From positions 1,426,001 through 1,490,000 of the forward strand of contig NZ_CP007456.1 in NCBI RefSeq assembly GCF_000800455.1: a DNA stretch of 64,000 bases, read 5' to 3'. The notes below the pieces were generated by a model that saw nothing but the letters and a program-made list of their open reading frames with translations, did no database searches and was not told the origin of the DNA. Source of the DNA: Bifidobacterium catenulatum PV20-2. GTDB lineage: Bacteria; Actinomycetota; Actinomycetes; Actinomycetales; Bifidobacteriaceae. Position 1 is the stretch's first letter, and every line of letters starts with the position of its first letter. The position numbers and the translations under genes are program-made. Positions 26,981-34,641 of this stretch are shown one piece after another.

Positions 26981-28360
26981 TCAACGTGCGATATGCAACC
27001 ATGTGGAGGTTCCGATACGGAAACCATTGAAAATGGCACGCAATCCTATAAATAGCAGATTCACGGCAGACCACAGCAATGCCATACGCAGCGCGGAAGA
27101 AGCCTGCATCGCATCGCATATCCAACCAATCGCAGCAAGACAGGGCACATATATTGCAGCCGTCGCCGTACACGTCAAGGCAAGATACCGGTAATCCCCT
27201 GCCCCAATCAGAATGCCATCAACAGCCCACATCCAACCAGCCAATGGCAATGTCATACCAACAACCATCATGCCGACGGTGAGCAAATGCTGAATCTCAG
27301 TAGACTGCGAAAACAGCGAGGACGCACACCATCCGGCAATCATCAAACCAATACCGATTACCGTTCCTCCGCATAATCCTGCCTTGCCAGCGATTCTCGT
27401 CAAACGCATGGCCTCGTCCTCTTGACGTGCACCAATTTGCGCGGCAACCAACGTCTGACCGGCAATACCAATGGCATCAAGCATGTTCAACACAAAATTC
27501 CAACTGGAATTCACCACCTGATATGCAGCCAACACTTCCACACCCATATGCGTGGCCAGCACCACATTCGCCACCAAGCATGCGCGCAACGCAAGCGTAC
27601 GCAAAAACAACACCGCACCATCGCCAGCACTGTTCAACACTCCTGACAAACGCGGCCGCAAACGGGCACCTTCCGCACGAGTCCACAACACCGCAGGAAC
27701 AATAAGCACCACTGCCATGAACCATTGCGAGATCAGCGTGGCCACCCCAGAACCAAACACACCCCAACCGAATCCGAGAATAAACAGCAGGTCCAGCAAC
27801 GTATTGAGTATCGCACCCACCATAGCAGCTATCAACGTGATGCGAACCTTCTGCAGTCCGCGGAAAATACCGTTGGCCGCATACACCAGCAACATGCCGG
27901 GAATGCCGAACACCACTGCGCGAACATAGTCAACCGCGTTATGCAGTACACTCCCATGGGCTCCCATGGCCGTGCACAATGGGCGTGCAATAACGGACAG
28001 CGCCACAGACACCACCACGCCAATGATTCCAGCCAACCACAGGCCATCAATGCCTGCTTCCAAACCTTCACTCCGTTTGCCGGCACCCAAAAGACGTCCC
28101 ACCTGCGAGGTGGTGCTATACGCAAGGAACACACATAGCCCCACAACAGTGAGCACAATGGTTGACCCGACCGACAGACCGGCGAGCGCCTGCCCGCCAA
28201 TATGTCCGACGACGGCGGTGTCGATGAGCACGAATGCTGGTTCGGCGATAAGTTGCCCGAACGTTGGTATGGACAGTGTGAGAATGGTGCTGATGGTGGT
28301 GCATGATGCGTTGTTTGCGGTATCTGTTTCGTGAGTATTCTGCGAAGTTGATGTGGTCAT
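26981..28360 (-). CDS. MATE-family efflux transporter (DinF-like)
   Basis: 459 residues with about 12 hydrophobic segments arranged in two MatE halves. The start shows IPTFGQLIAEPAFVLIDTAVVG, typical of DinF-type Na+/H+-coupled multidrug antiporters, and the second half repeats the pattern (ANVVLATHMGVEVLAAYQVV). Located in the cytoplasmic membrane; substrate unknown. It is the last clear backbone gene before the AT-rich islet. Confidence 0.9.
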   Translation of the reverse strand: MTTSTSQNTHETDTANNASCTTISTILTLSIPTFGQLIAEPAFVLIDTAVVGHIGGQALAGLSVGSTIVLTVVGLCVFLAYSTTSQVGRLLGAGKRSEGLEAGIDGLWLAGIIGVVVSVALSVIARPLCTAMGAHGSVLHNAVDYVRAVVFGIPGMLLVYAANGIFRGLQKVRITLIAAMVGAILNTLLDLLFILGFGWGVFGSGVATLISQWFMAVVLIVPAVLWTRAEGARLRPRLSGVLNSAGDGAVLFLRTLALRACLVANVVLATHMGVEVLAAYQVVNSSWNFVLNMLDAIGIAGQTLVAAQIGARQEDEAMRLTRIAGKAGLCGGTVIGIGLMIAGWCASSLFSQSTEIQHLLTVGMMVVGMTLPLAGWMWAVDGILIGAGDYRYLALTCTATAAIYVPCLAAIGWICDAMQASSALRMALLWSAVNLLFIGLRAIFNGFRIGTSTWLHIAR

Positions 28361-28678
28361 AATCGTAAGCGTCTGGCGTGTTGGGAACTGTATGTGCAGT
28401 GTAAGGTCACGGGTTTCACCATCGCCGTTGATTGCTCAGATTTTGACTATGTCTGTTTTACGTTATTGAGAATGTCGTTGAAGGTTTTTCGCTTATTGTC
28501 TGCGTGAAAGAAATAGTCGAATCCGTCTGTATGGCGATGACGGATTCGACTATGTTGCAGTACAGATTGATTTCACCCAATTCGACTGCCATGTCAGATA
28601 TGGTAATCTCAAAACAACATATAACCTTGAACCATCCAGAACATCGATAAGCCAAAATTCAAGATTGGAAATTTAGAA
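28361..28678. other. Gene-free spacer, transition to AT-rich DNA
   Basis: No supportable gene. The MATE promoter should lie in the left part. GC content drops sharply from about 28450 onward. It contains the hairpin at 28513-28553. Confidence 0.6.
28513..28553 (-). terminator. Orphan 15-bp perfect hairpin
   Basis: Arms ATAGTCGAATCCGTC and complement enclose an 11-nt loop, with a T-rich tail on the minus strand. No gene on that strand ends here, so it may mark the edge of inserted DNA. Confidence 0.6.
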
Positions 28679-29014
28679 ATGGCGTCAAGTAAAGAATATT
28701 TACAATTTGTTTTAGAACAACTATCAGAATTACAAGAAATAACATATCGTGCAATGATGGGAGAATTTATTATCTATTATCGTGGAAAAATCGTTGGCGG
28801 TATATATGATGATAGGTTGCTTGTAAAACCAACAAAGTCCGCAATTTCTTATATGCCAACAGTTACTTATGAAATTCCATACGAAAATGCCAAAGAAATG
28901 TTATTGGTGGAAGAAGTTGATAATAAAGATTTTCTGACGGAGTTATTTGATGTGATGTATGATGAGCTACCAACGCCAAAACCTAAAAAGAAAAATAAAC
29001 AGCTTCTAGTTTGA
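28679..29014 (+). CDS. TfoX N-terminal domain protein, AT-rich
   Basis: 111 residues: a TfoX/Sxy N-terminal domain (ITYRAMMGEFIIYYRGKIVG, DDRLLVKPTKSA) and a Lys-rich tail. The domain is found in competence regulators of Proteobacteria and in stand-alone form in many Firmicutes; its role there is unclear. Codon use is strongly A/T-ending, unlike every neighbour, indicating recent transfer from a low-GC host. It is followed by its own rho-independent terminator. Confidence 0.85.
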   Translation: MASSKEYLQFVLEQLSELQEITYRAMMGEFIIYYRGKIVGGIYDDRLLVKPTKSAISYMPTVTYEIPYENAKEMLLVEEVDNKDFLTELFDVMYDELPTPKPKKKNKQLLV

Positions 29015-29033
29015 CAATTTCATATCCACTCAC

Positions 29034-29066
29034 AAAGCAGTTAGTCTTAGGATTGACTGCTTTTTA
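29034..29066 (+). terminator. Terminator of the TfoX-domain gene
   Basis: AAAGCAGT...ACTGCTTTTT hairpin followed by a T-run, 20 bp after the stop. Confidence 0.85.
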
Positions 29067-29100
29067 AAAAGACACCATTTAGGTATAATGATGTCTTTTT
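29066..29100. terminator. Second hairpin with T-runs on both strands
   Basis: AAAAAGACAcCAT pairs with ATGaTGTCTTTTT (one mismatch). It could stop transcription in either direction and insulate the TfoX gene. The following ~150 bp to 29254 is AT-rich with no gene seen. Confidence 0.65.
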
Positions 29101-29254
29101 GGGGTTATTTTATAGGTCATATCAAGGCTCATTCAATCGTGGTAAATTCGTGGTAGAATGAATGGTTTTCTATACTTCAAAATGTTTGAAAGTATAGTGT
29201 TCATGCGGATAATCAAAAATCAAATATAAAATTTTTATTAATTCGTATATCAAT

Positions 29255-29470
29255 TTATTTTTTAGCATGTCGGACAATACAGTAAATCAACCACTCTATG
29301 GCTAAGATACCGAGGTAGAAAAGCGCCCATACGGAAAAACTAATCAGCTTTACTCCTAGTGTCTGTACAGTTCCATGCCCGTCCACTGTTCTTATAAAAA
29401 GGAATACACTAATGCATAAGAACAATATGAATTGAATGATTTGGAAAATTCTCCAACCTTTGTTTTCCAC
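29255..29470 (-). CDS. Small two-TM membrane protein, AT-rich
   Basis: 71 residues if started at GTG 29470, which has GGAGGG 5 nt upstream; an ATG at 29515 lacks a site. Two hydrophobic segments (IFQIIQFILFLCISVFLFI and VWALFYLGILAIEWLIYCI) flank a short loop, so it is an inner-membrane protein of unknown function. AT-rich codon use like the TfoX gene points to the same foreign origin. Confidence 0.6.
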   Translation of the reverse strand: MENKGWRIFQIIQFILFLCISVFLFIRTVDGHGTVQTLGVKLISFSVWALFYLGILAIEWLIYCIVRHAKK

Positions 29471-29830
29471 AATCACCCTCCTGTAACCCCAATCTCTATA
29501 TGCTGATTCCACCATTATAAGCCGCCCTTGGTGAAATGTCAGGTGCTTACTGTGGCGAGAACTGGATCTACAGGGCCAACGTGACACAAATTATCGAAGA
29601 ACACGGCATCTCAGTCACGGTCCAACGGCAGAATGCCGGAACCGCTCGCCACATCGTTACCCAATGCATTGGTCTCAATCTTGGTGGTCGGCCACCCCAT
29701 GCCCCTAATCACAACCCGCATTCCTGCAATCAGACATCACCACCCGGTCTCAGCCCATGAGACACTTAAAAACATAACTACCATCATCATGCGCACCTCC
29801 GATGATAATCACGTTTGGTCGTTTTTGGCT
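29471..29830. other. Gene-free stretch left of the insertion sequence
   Basis: GC content rises again after ~29530. A 74-codon plus-strand frame (29536-29760) has no ribosome-binding site or similarity that can be recognised and was not called. It contains the left copy of the ~60-bp repeat. Confidence 0.5.
29744..29802. repeat. ~60-bp direct repeat, left copy
   Basis: About 90% identical to 31097-31156, with one indel. Both contain GTCTCA/TGAGAC inverted arms and the string ACTACCATCATCATGCGC. It ends 29 bp before the insertion sequence, so it is not its target-site duplication. Confidence 0.8.
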
Positions 29831-29863
29831 TTGTGGATTGGCAACGGTGTGTTGGACAGGTCC

Positions 29864-30696
29864 TTAGAGGACGAGTCCCTGTTCGGTGAATTCCTTCGGG
29901 CTCCGGTATCCGAGGGTGGAGTGGAGCCGCTGGTTGTCGGACCACCACACGTAGTCGTCGGGCCATGCCTCAGCTGCCCGACCGTGGTGTAGCTGTTCCG
30001 GTACACGAGCCCCTTCCTCAACAGCCTGTCCGTCGACTCGACCACGGCGTTGCCGTAGGGATTGCCCTTGCGAGATGGCGATCCTTTGATGCCGAACACG
30101 TCAAGCAGCTCGTCGATCCTCGTGTTGTCGAACTCGCTTCCACGGTCCGTGTGGAACACCTGGACGTCCGTCAGCGGGAAGTCGAGCGTGGCGAACGCGC
30201 CCAATACCAGGCTTGCGTCCCGGGTCCGCCCGACGGAATGGCCGACGATGCCCCTGTCCGCCAGGCCGGCCAGCAGACACACGTACGCCCACCCGTTGCC
30301 GACCCTCACGTAGGTAAGGTCGCTCGCCAGGTGCGTGTGCGGGGCGTAGCCTTCGAACTCGCGGTCCAACAGGTTCGCGAGCTTCGCCTCGTCGGCCCGC
30401 GTCCTGTGCGGTTCGGACCGTCTGCGCGCGTACGCGCTCGTCATGCCCTGTTCGCGCATGATGTTGCCGATACGTCTCCTGGACGCGGTGACGCCCCTCC
30501 TTCCCAGAGCGGCCTTGATCTTCCTGGCACCGTAGCATTCGCGGCTGTCGCGCCAGACCGCGCGCACGTCGCCGGCGATCGGATCCACCCGCTCGGCTTC
30601 GGGATGTCCGATCATCCAATAGTAGGTGGAGCGGGGAACGCCCAGTATCCTGCACTGCGCCGATATCGGATAACGGGAGGCGTTGGCCCGTATCAC
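29864..30696 (-). pseudogene. IS3-family transposase OrfB, frameshifted near 3' end
   Basis: Integrase-core (rve) transposase: HTH_21 region EMREQGMTS-like (IMREQGMTSAYARRR), then the DDE residues in ASDLTYVR, FHTDRGSEF and NAVVESTDRLLRKG. After SYTTVGQLR (~30000) the called frame turns to unrelated sequence. The true ending (DDYVWWSDNQRLHSTLGYRS, stop at 29864) is in another frame. Starts with GTG right after orfA. Confidence 0.85.
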
Positions 30697-30698
30697 TG

Positions 30699-30986
30699 CT
30701 ACTTTCGTGCGAATACCGGCGCCGCTTGTTTTAAAACGTCCACCCCCATCTCCAACCGCCGGTCGCGCCTCCTCAGCTCGACCGGCTCGTTCCGCCCGGG
30801 CGTGAGGTTGTCCGCGGCCCGGGTGGAGCCGCTGTCGCGGATGCCTTGGACCCAGCGCCGCGGGATCGATCGCGCGATGTCGTACCCGGCCCTGATCTCC
30901 CGGGAAGGCTTGCCGCTCTCGTACAACTGCACGATCTGCCGCTTGAACGCCTCATCGTAGTGGCGGGGATGCTTCGGGCCGGCCAT
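30699..30986 (-). CDS. IS3-family transposase OrfA
   Basis: 95 residues. The N-terminal helix-turn-helix (HYDEAFKRQIVQLYESGKPS, RSIPRRWVQGI) binds the terminal repeats, and the C-terminal leucine-zipper-like segment (VELRRRDRRLEMGVDVLKQA) is typical. The ATG at 30986 follows GGAGG. OrfB starts 2 nt after its stop, whereas many IS3 elements make OrfAB by a -1 frameshift; coupling is the simpler reading here. Confidence 0.88.
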   Translation of the reverse strand: MAGPKHPRHYDEAFKRQIVQLYESGKPSREIRAGYDIARSIPRRWVQGIRDSGSTRAADNLTPGRNEPVELRRRDRRLEMGVDVLKQAAPVFARK

Positions 30987-31096
30987 CGTCGGCCTCCAAT
31001 CCCATGTCATTCGTCCCTCATCGGACTGTCTAATACATTGTAGCCAATCCACAACCGGGCAGGCCCCACAAGGAGCATAGCTCATGCACCCACCGT

Positions 31097-31156
31097 CCGG
31101 TCTCAAGCCCATGAGACACTTGAAACCATGACTACCATCATCATGCGCACCTCCGA
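31097..31156. repeat. ~60-bp direct repeat, right copy
   Basis: Partner of 29744-29802. Here the repeat covers the end of a short upstream ORF and the first ten codons of the 51-codon ORF at 31128, whereas the left copy has lost that ATG (ATA). Confidence 0.8.
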
Positions 31157-31283
31157 AGGTGACATGCGCATGATGCTTCTTCTTTGGGATGTGACATCAG
31201 GAAACAGATCACTGAAGATTGTTGAAATTCCAGTCAAAACCACTCCAAGAGCCCTGAACAATCCCGATTTTCCCGAAAGATAG
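31128..31283 (+). CDS. Possible 51-residue protein before the integrase
   Basis: A short frame, MTTIIMRTSEGDMRMMLLLW then DVTSGNRSLKIVEIPVKTTP, ending FPER. It is preceded by a 15-codon ORF (31084-31131) that has AAGGAG 8 nt before its ATG and overlaps this ORF by ATGA, an arrangement suited to translational coupling. No family recognised. It may be a small regulator of the integrase or an ICE-end relic. Confidence 0.4.
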   Translation: MTTIIMRTSEGDMRMMLLLWDVTSGNRSLKIVEIPVKTTPRALNNPDFPER

Positions 31284-31386
31284 ATCCCCACGGTCGAAGG
31301 ATAGCACCTTATTCAAAATCACCGGCGTAGGCAATTACTCTTTCTTCTAATGGTTTTTCAAGAAGTAGAGAAAGACAAAACAACCG

Positions 31387-32730
31387 ATGTCCAATGGAGA
31401 CAGGAAAAGACGGAAATGGGGATGCGTCGTCGCCTGCAAGGACGCGGACGGAAGGATCGTCTCCTGGCAGGCCCGATACCAGAGTCCCGTCAATCCCAGG
31501 CAAAGAATCTACCGCCGATTCGGATTGGAATTCCAGACCGAGGCGTACCGCTGGCTCGACGAGGAGCACGCGCTCGTCATCGACCATAAAAAGGGAATCC
31601 GCAGGTGGACGCACCCGTCTGCAAGGACGATGCACGGCAGGGTCCTGTTCTCCTCATACGCGACGCGTTTCGTCGCCAACCTGCGGAAGAAGGACGGGTC
31701 GGAGCTGAGCGGCAGAAGCAAGCGGATCCAGAAGGCGGCGTTGGACAAACTGCTCCCCTGGTTCGGCGAGACGCCCATGTGCGACATCACCGAGGAATTC
31801 GTCAACGAATGGTACGCGAAGGCATGCGACGAGGTGCGTCCCTCCGCGCTCGAGCACGCGGTCTGGCTGCTCAAGCGCCTGATGAGGGCCGCGACCGAGC
31901 GGCAGCCGGACGGAGGTCCGCCGCTATTGTCCTCGAATCCATGCAATCTCGTCACGAGGAAGAGACCGTCCAAAAGACGCGAGCAGGCGCCGATGACCAG
32001 GCAGGAGATCGACACGCTGGTCGAGGGCTTCCCGGAATACTACCGCCTGTCGATCCATCTCGCGCTGCTGGTGGGCGGGCTGCGCATCGGAGAGGTCTGC
32101 GGACTGCAACTCAGGGACATCGACCTCGACCACAGACTGCTGTACGTGCGGCATTCCGTGACGCAAGGTCCGGACGATCTGGGCGAATACCGGCTCGACG
32201 AGACGAAGACCCCGGAAAGCCACCGAGTCGTACCCATCCCCGCACCGGTCTGCCGTCTCATCAGGGAACATATCGACAGGTTCTGTCCCGACAGGGATCC
32301 CGACACGATGCTCTTCCACGCGATCAGGCACCCGGAACGGGTCCTGAACCCGACGACGATCCAACGGCAGTTCCGCACCGCGAGGAAAAGAATCAACCGC
32401 GAGGACGTGACGTTCCACTCCCTGCGCGCGACACACGCGACGATGTTCATGATCCAGGGCGGCACACTGCGCGAGACCATGGACGAGCTCGGCCATGTGG
32501 ACGTCGACGTGGCCGTCCGATGCTACCAACGCGTGGTGCCGAGACACAGGCGCGACGTCGCCGAACGACTGGCGCTCGAATATCTCCCCGCCGGGGATCC
32601 GGCCGGCATCAAGGCGCAGATAGCCCAGAAGGAAGAGGAAATCGACCAGCTGCGACAGACCGTCGCCGGACTCCGAAGAAGACTGGAAGAGCTCGAAGAC
32701 GACGGAGACGGGCGGAGCCAGTCCGGATAA
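31387..32730 (+). CDS. int: Tyrosine-type site-specific integrase
   Basis: 447 residues. An N-terminal AP2-like arm-binding region (GCVVACKDADGRIVSWQAR), a SAM-like core-binding domain (~90-165), and the catalytic domain with Arg in GGLRIGEVCGL (~232), H-x-x-R in FHSLRATHAT (~343), GH in DELGHVDVD (~368) and the nucleophile Tyr in RCYQR (~379). A coiled-coil tail (KAQIAQKEEEIDQLRQTVAG) follows. It would excise and integrate the ICE. It is convergent with the Fic/antitoxin pair. No excisionase gene was recognised beside it. Confidence 0.93.
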   Translation: MSNGDRKRRKWGCVVACKDADGRIVSWQARYQSPVNPRQRIYRRFGLEFQTEAYRWLDEEHALVIDHKKGIRRWTHPSARTMHGRVLFSSYATRFVANLRKKDGSELSGRSKRIQKAALDKLLPWFGETPMCDITEEFVNEWYAKACDEVRPSALEHAVWLLKRLMRAATERQPDGGPPLLSSNPCNLVTRKRPSKRREQAPMTRQEIDTLVEGFPEYYRLSIHLALLVGGLRIGEVCGLQLRDIDLDHRLLYVRHSVTQGPDDLGEYRLDETKTPESHRVVPIPAPVCRLIREHIDRFCPDRDPDTMLFHAIRHPERVLNPTTIQRQFRTARKRINREDVTFHSLRATHATMFMIQGGTLRETMDELGHVDVDVAVRCYQRVVPRHRRDVAERLALEYLPAGDPAGIKAQIAQKEEEIDQLRQTVAGLRRRLEELEDDGDGRSQSG

Positions 32731-32819
32731 GCATACCCAAAACCGAAAAACCGAAAAACCGAAATAATGAAAAACCAAAACCGGTGGAGACCGGCATCAA
32801 ACGGAACAGGCCCACGCAT

Positions 32820-32854
32820 CTAAGCGTTGCGGCATCTGCCGTCGCAACACTTAG
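32820..32854. terminator. Hairpin between convergent int and fic
   Basis: CTAAGcGTTGCG pairs with CGCAACaCTTAG (one mismatch) around an 11-nt loop. Just before it are short A/C-rich near-repeats (aaaaccg units, 32740-32765). Probably a bidirectional terminator. Confidence 0.6.
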
Positions 32855-32877
32855 ATACGTGAGGCGTTATCCGAAAA

Positions 32878-33651
32878 TCATCTCGACCTGTGCCTGAGTT
32901 TCGGCTTTTCCTGCCCTGGAGGAACGATGGCACGCTGATAGGAGTAATGCTCGCACACATGTTGTCTCTGTGCGAGAGACATGTCGTATGCCGTGTTCGC
33001 CGGTTGCGCATATTCACCAAGATGGGCCAGATCATTCGACATGGTTAACGGTTCTGACAACGGCTTGACGATTCTTCTGAACATATCCTCGAGAGGACGC
33101 AGATCGTTTCGCTGCATCCCCGCGATCGAGGCTTGATCGTTCGTCCTTTTGTCGATGAGTCCCCAGTCGAAATGCCAGCCGGCCTCGCGCGCGATGATCT
33201 CCCAGAAAATGCGTTGCGTCCGTCCGTTGCCCTCACGGAACGGGTGAAGGATGTTGAAGTTGTTGTAGCTGACGCTCAGACGCTTTACGAATTCGTCATG
33301 GCCGAGACCCTTGAGAAGATCGTCGGCGCGAAGCACCTCCTCGGAGTAGCGAACCCCCATGCTGAACAGCTCCAATGGCTGGAAGGGAAGTCCCTCGCCC
33401 TTGCCCATGTCGATGGTTCGTATCTCCCCCGCCCAGTCGTACACGTCCTGAAAGAGGAACCGGTGTATGCGGCGAAGCTGTTCCAGCGTCCCCTCCGCAG
33501 GAGGGAGATCCTCTCTCAGAATGGCGGCACGGGCGGAGCAGAGATCGTTCTCCGCAGCCGCCAACGCATCCTCGTCCGTGGCGCCCACAAAGTTCCGCAG
33601 CACGTTCGTTCCTGGAATCAGGTAGGGATCGAAGACACGCTCCATCGTCAC
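32878..33651 (-). CDS. Fic-family AMPylating toxin (VbhT/FicT-like)
   Basis: 257 residues. Fic core with active-site loop HPFREGNGRTQR (~residue 131-142), the HPFx[DE]GNGRxxR signature with Glu in place of Asp, and upstream LFQDVYDWAGEIRTI, typical of the toxin class. The substrate could be gyrase/topoisomerase IV, as for VbhT and FicT, but this is inference. The ATG overlaps the antitoxin stop by 4 bp. Class I Fic: its inhibitory helix is supplied by the separate antitoxin. Confidence 0.92.
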   Translation of the reverse strand: MTMERVFDPYLIPGTNVLRNFVGATDEDALAAAENDLCSARAAILREDLPPAEGTLEQLRRIHRFLFQDVYDWAGEIRTIDMGKGEGLPFQPLELFSMGVRYSEEVLRADDLLKGLGHDEFVKRLSVSYNNFNILHPFREGNGRTQRIFWEIIAREAGWHFDWGLIDKRTNDQASIAGMQRNDLRPLEDMFRRIVKPLSEPLTMSNDLAHLGEYAQPANTAYDMSLAQRQHVCEHYSYQRAIVPPGQEKPKLRHRSR

Positions 33652-33839
33652 TCCAATCCGTAACGGCGACGGGTGCGGGAAAGAAGCTCGGCGCTGCCGA
33701 TGCTCCCCCGCGCATATTCTCCGGCATCGCGTATGAAGGCCCTCGTCACGTCACCGCCTTCCAGCCGCACGGACTGCACCGACAGTCCGACGTTCTCCGT
33801 GCGGCGGCGCATCTCGGATTCAGATATCGTTCCGAACAT
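33648..33839 (-). CDS. VbhA/FicA-like antitoxin of Fic toxin
   Basis: 63 residues with the inhibition motif (S/T)xxxE(G/N) as SVRLEG at residues 23-28, whose Glu blocks the ATP gamma-phosphate site of Fic. The tail GEYARGSIGSAELLSRTRRR matches the VbhA-like fold. It is the first gene of the pair, with the toxin coupled directly after. Confidence 0.88.
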   Translation of the reverse strand: MFGTISESEMRRRTENVGLSVQSVRLEGGDVTRAFIRDAGEYARGSIGSAELLSRTRRRYGLE

Positions 33840-34032
33840 TGCACCTCCTTTTCTCTTTAGATTCTAGCAAAACCGACGGCCCTTAGACGGAGCCGCGCCT
33901 GATTCCGCTCTTGATACCATTGGCGGGATGAGTAATGGCATGGCCGACAGACCGGCGTCCCGATAAGAAAAATCAAATGGGCAATGATGCGGGATAGAAA
34001 AATCTCGGTTATTCCAGTCCGATTCCGGCGCG

Positions 34033-34233
34033 TTAACGGTTCAGGTGGCGTCTCGGCGCGACCGGGCCGATTCCGGCGCTTTTACCTCCCTCATCACACT
34101 GGTCAAGGTTCTTCTGCAACGTTTCGCCGAACTTGTCCAGCAGATCCGTTTTGCTGCGAATGCCCTGGCTCGGCTCCGGTTTCCGGCGCAGCCCCTCGAC
34201 CAGATCGATGAAAGCGCGTTCCTCCTGTTCCAC
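34033..34233 (-). pseudogene. Duplicate 3' end of a Fic gene, with the shared tail motif
   Basis: The frame reads EQEERAFIDLVEGLRRKPEP, nearly the same as the tail of the Fic protein ending at 36951 (EQEERAFIDLVEALRREPEE), and the DNA is ~90% identical over ~43 bp (34193-34236 against 37129-37174). It continues with SKTDLLDKFGETLQKNLD, a motif also found at the ends of three transfer proteins of this ICE. The Fic core is absent. This is either the displaced original fic tail after cassette insertion or a remnant. Confidence 0.75.
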
Positions 34234-34263
34234 ATAACCGAGTTCGGGTTGTTTCCTTGTCCA

Positions 34264-34641
34264 TCAATCGATATACACGAATGATTGCGGCGCACTATGA
34301 ACCTGCGGCTCATAGTAGGACAACGGACGCGGTCGGACAAACCGTTTCACCTTCCCAAGCTTGATTGCGTAGGCGACGTCACGACCATCGAAATAGTCCA
34401 TGAACCGCTCCTTGCTGATACCGCCTTCCTTTCCCGTCTGGAGCCAGATACTTTCGGGATCCGCGGTTTTGATGCCGTCGATTTTCACCTCGCCCACGAC
34501 TTTGCACTGAGGGCTCGTCGCGTAGATCACAATGGTATCCACTTCTGGCCGTTTGAAGATACGTCGACGGAACTCGTAGGTTTTCTCACCGGATAGGATC
34601 CTATCCACATATTCGGGCTTAATCGACAACATAGCTTTCAT
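34264..34641 (-). CDS. ASCH-domain protein (PUA-like fold)
   Basis: 125 residues, starting at ATG 34641 with GGGAG 6 nt upstream. The opening MKAMLSIKPEYVDRILSGEK then YEFRRRIFKRP is the ASCH signature (G-x-K-x-x-E-x-R); VVGEVKIDGI follows. ASCH domains bind RNA or modified nucleotides, and some are nucleases or nucleoside hydrolases. Its start overlaps the end of the GNAT-ASCH gene by 23 bp. Last gene of the four-gene cassette. Confidence 0.85.
   Translation of the reverse strand: MKAMLSIKPEYVDRILSGEKTYEFRRRIFKRPEVDTIVIYATSPQCKVVGEVKIDGIKTADPESIWLQTGKEGGISKERFMDYFDGRDVAYAIKLGKVKRFVRPRPLSYYEPQVHSAPQSFVYID

Larger units (their letters stand above)
29831..31054 (-). mobile_element. IS3-family insertion sequence
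   Basis: It is bounded by imperfect inverted repeats: TTGTGGATTGGC at both ends, with similarity continuing ~30 bp (GGATTGGC-x-AC-x-x-TGT-x-TT-x-GACAG). It encodes orfA and orfB on the minus strand, length ~1.22 kb as usual for IS3. No target-site duplication is visible at the ends chosen. It is probably inactive because orfB is frameshifted. Confidence 0.85.

Noticed and set aside
28458..28655. 65-codon minus-strand frame
   Set aside because: It passes through the 15-bp hairpin and lacks protein-like character.
29536..29760. 74-codon plus-strand frame left of the IS
   Set aside because: No ribosome-binding site and no recognisable similarity.
30690..30705. Programmed frameshift between orfA and orfB
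   Set aside because: No clear A-rich slippery sequence at the junction; a GTG start just after the orfA stop explains it.
32740..32775. Short A/C-rich near-repeats after the integrase
   Set aside because: Too short and irregular for a CRISPR or iteron array.
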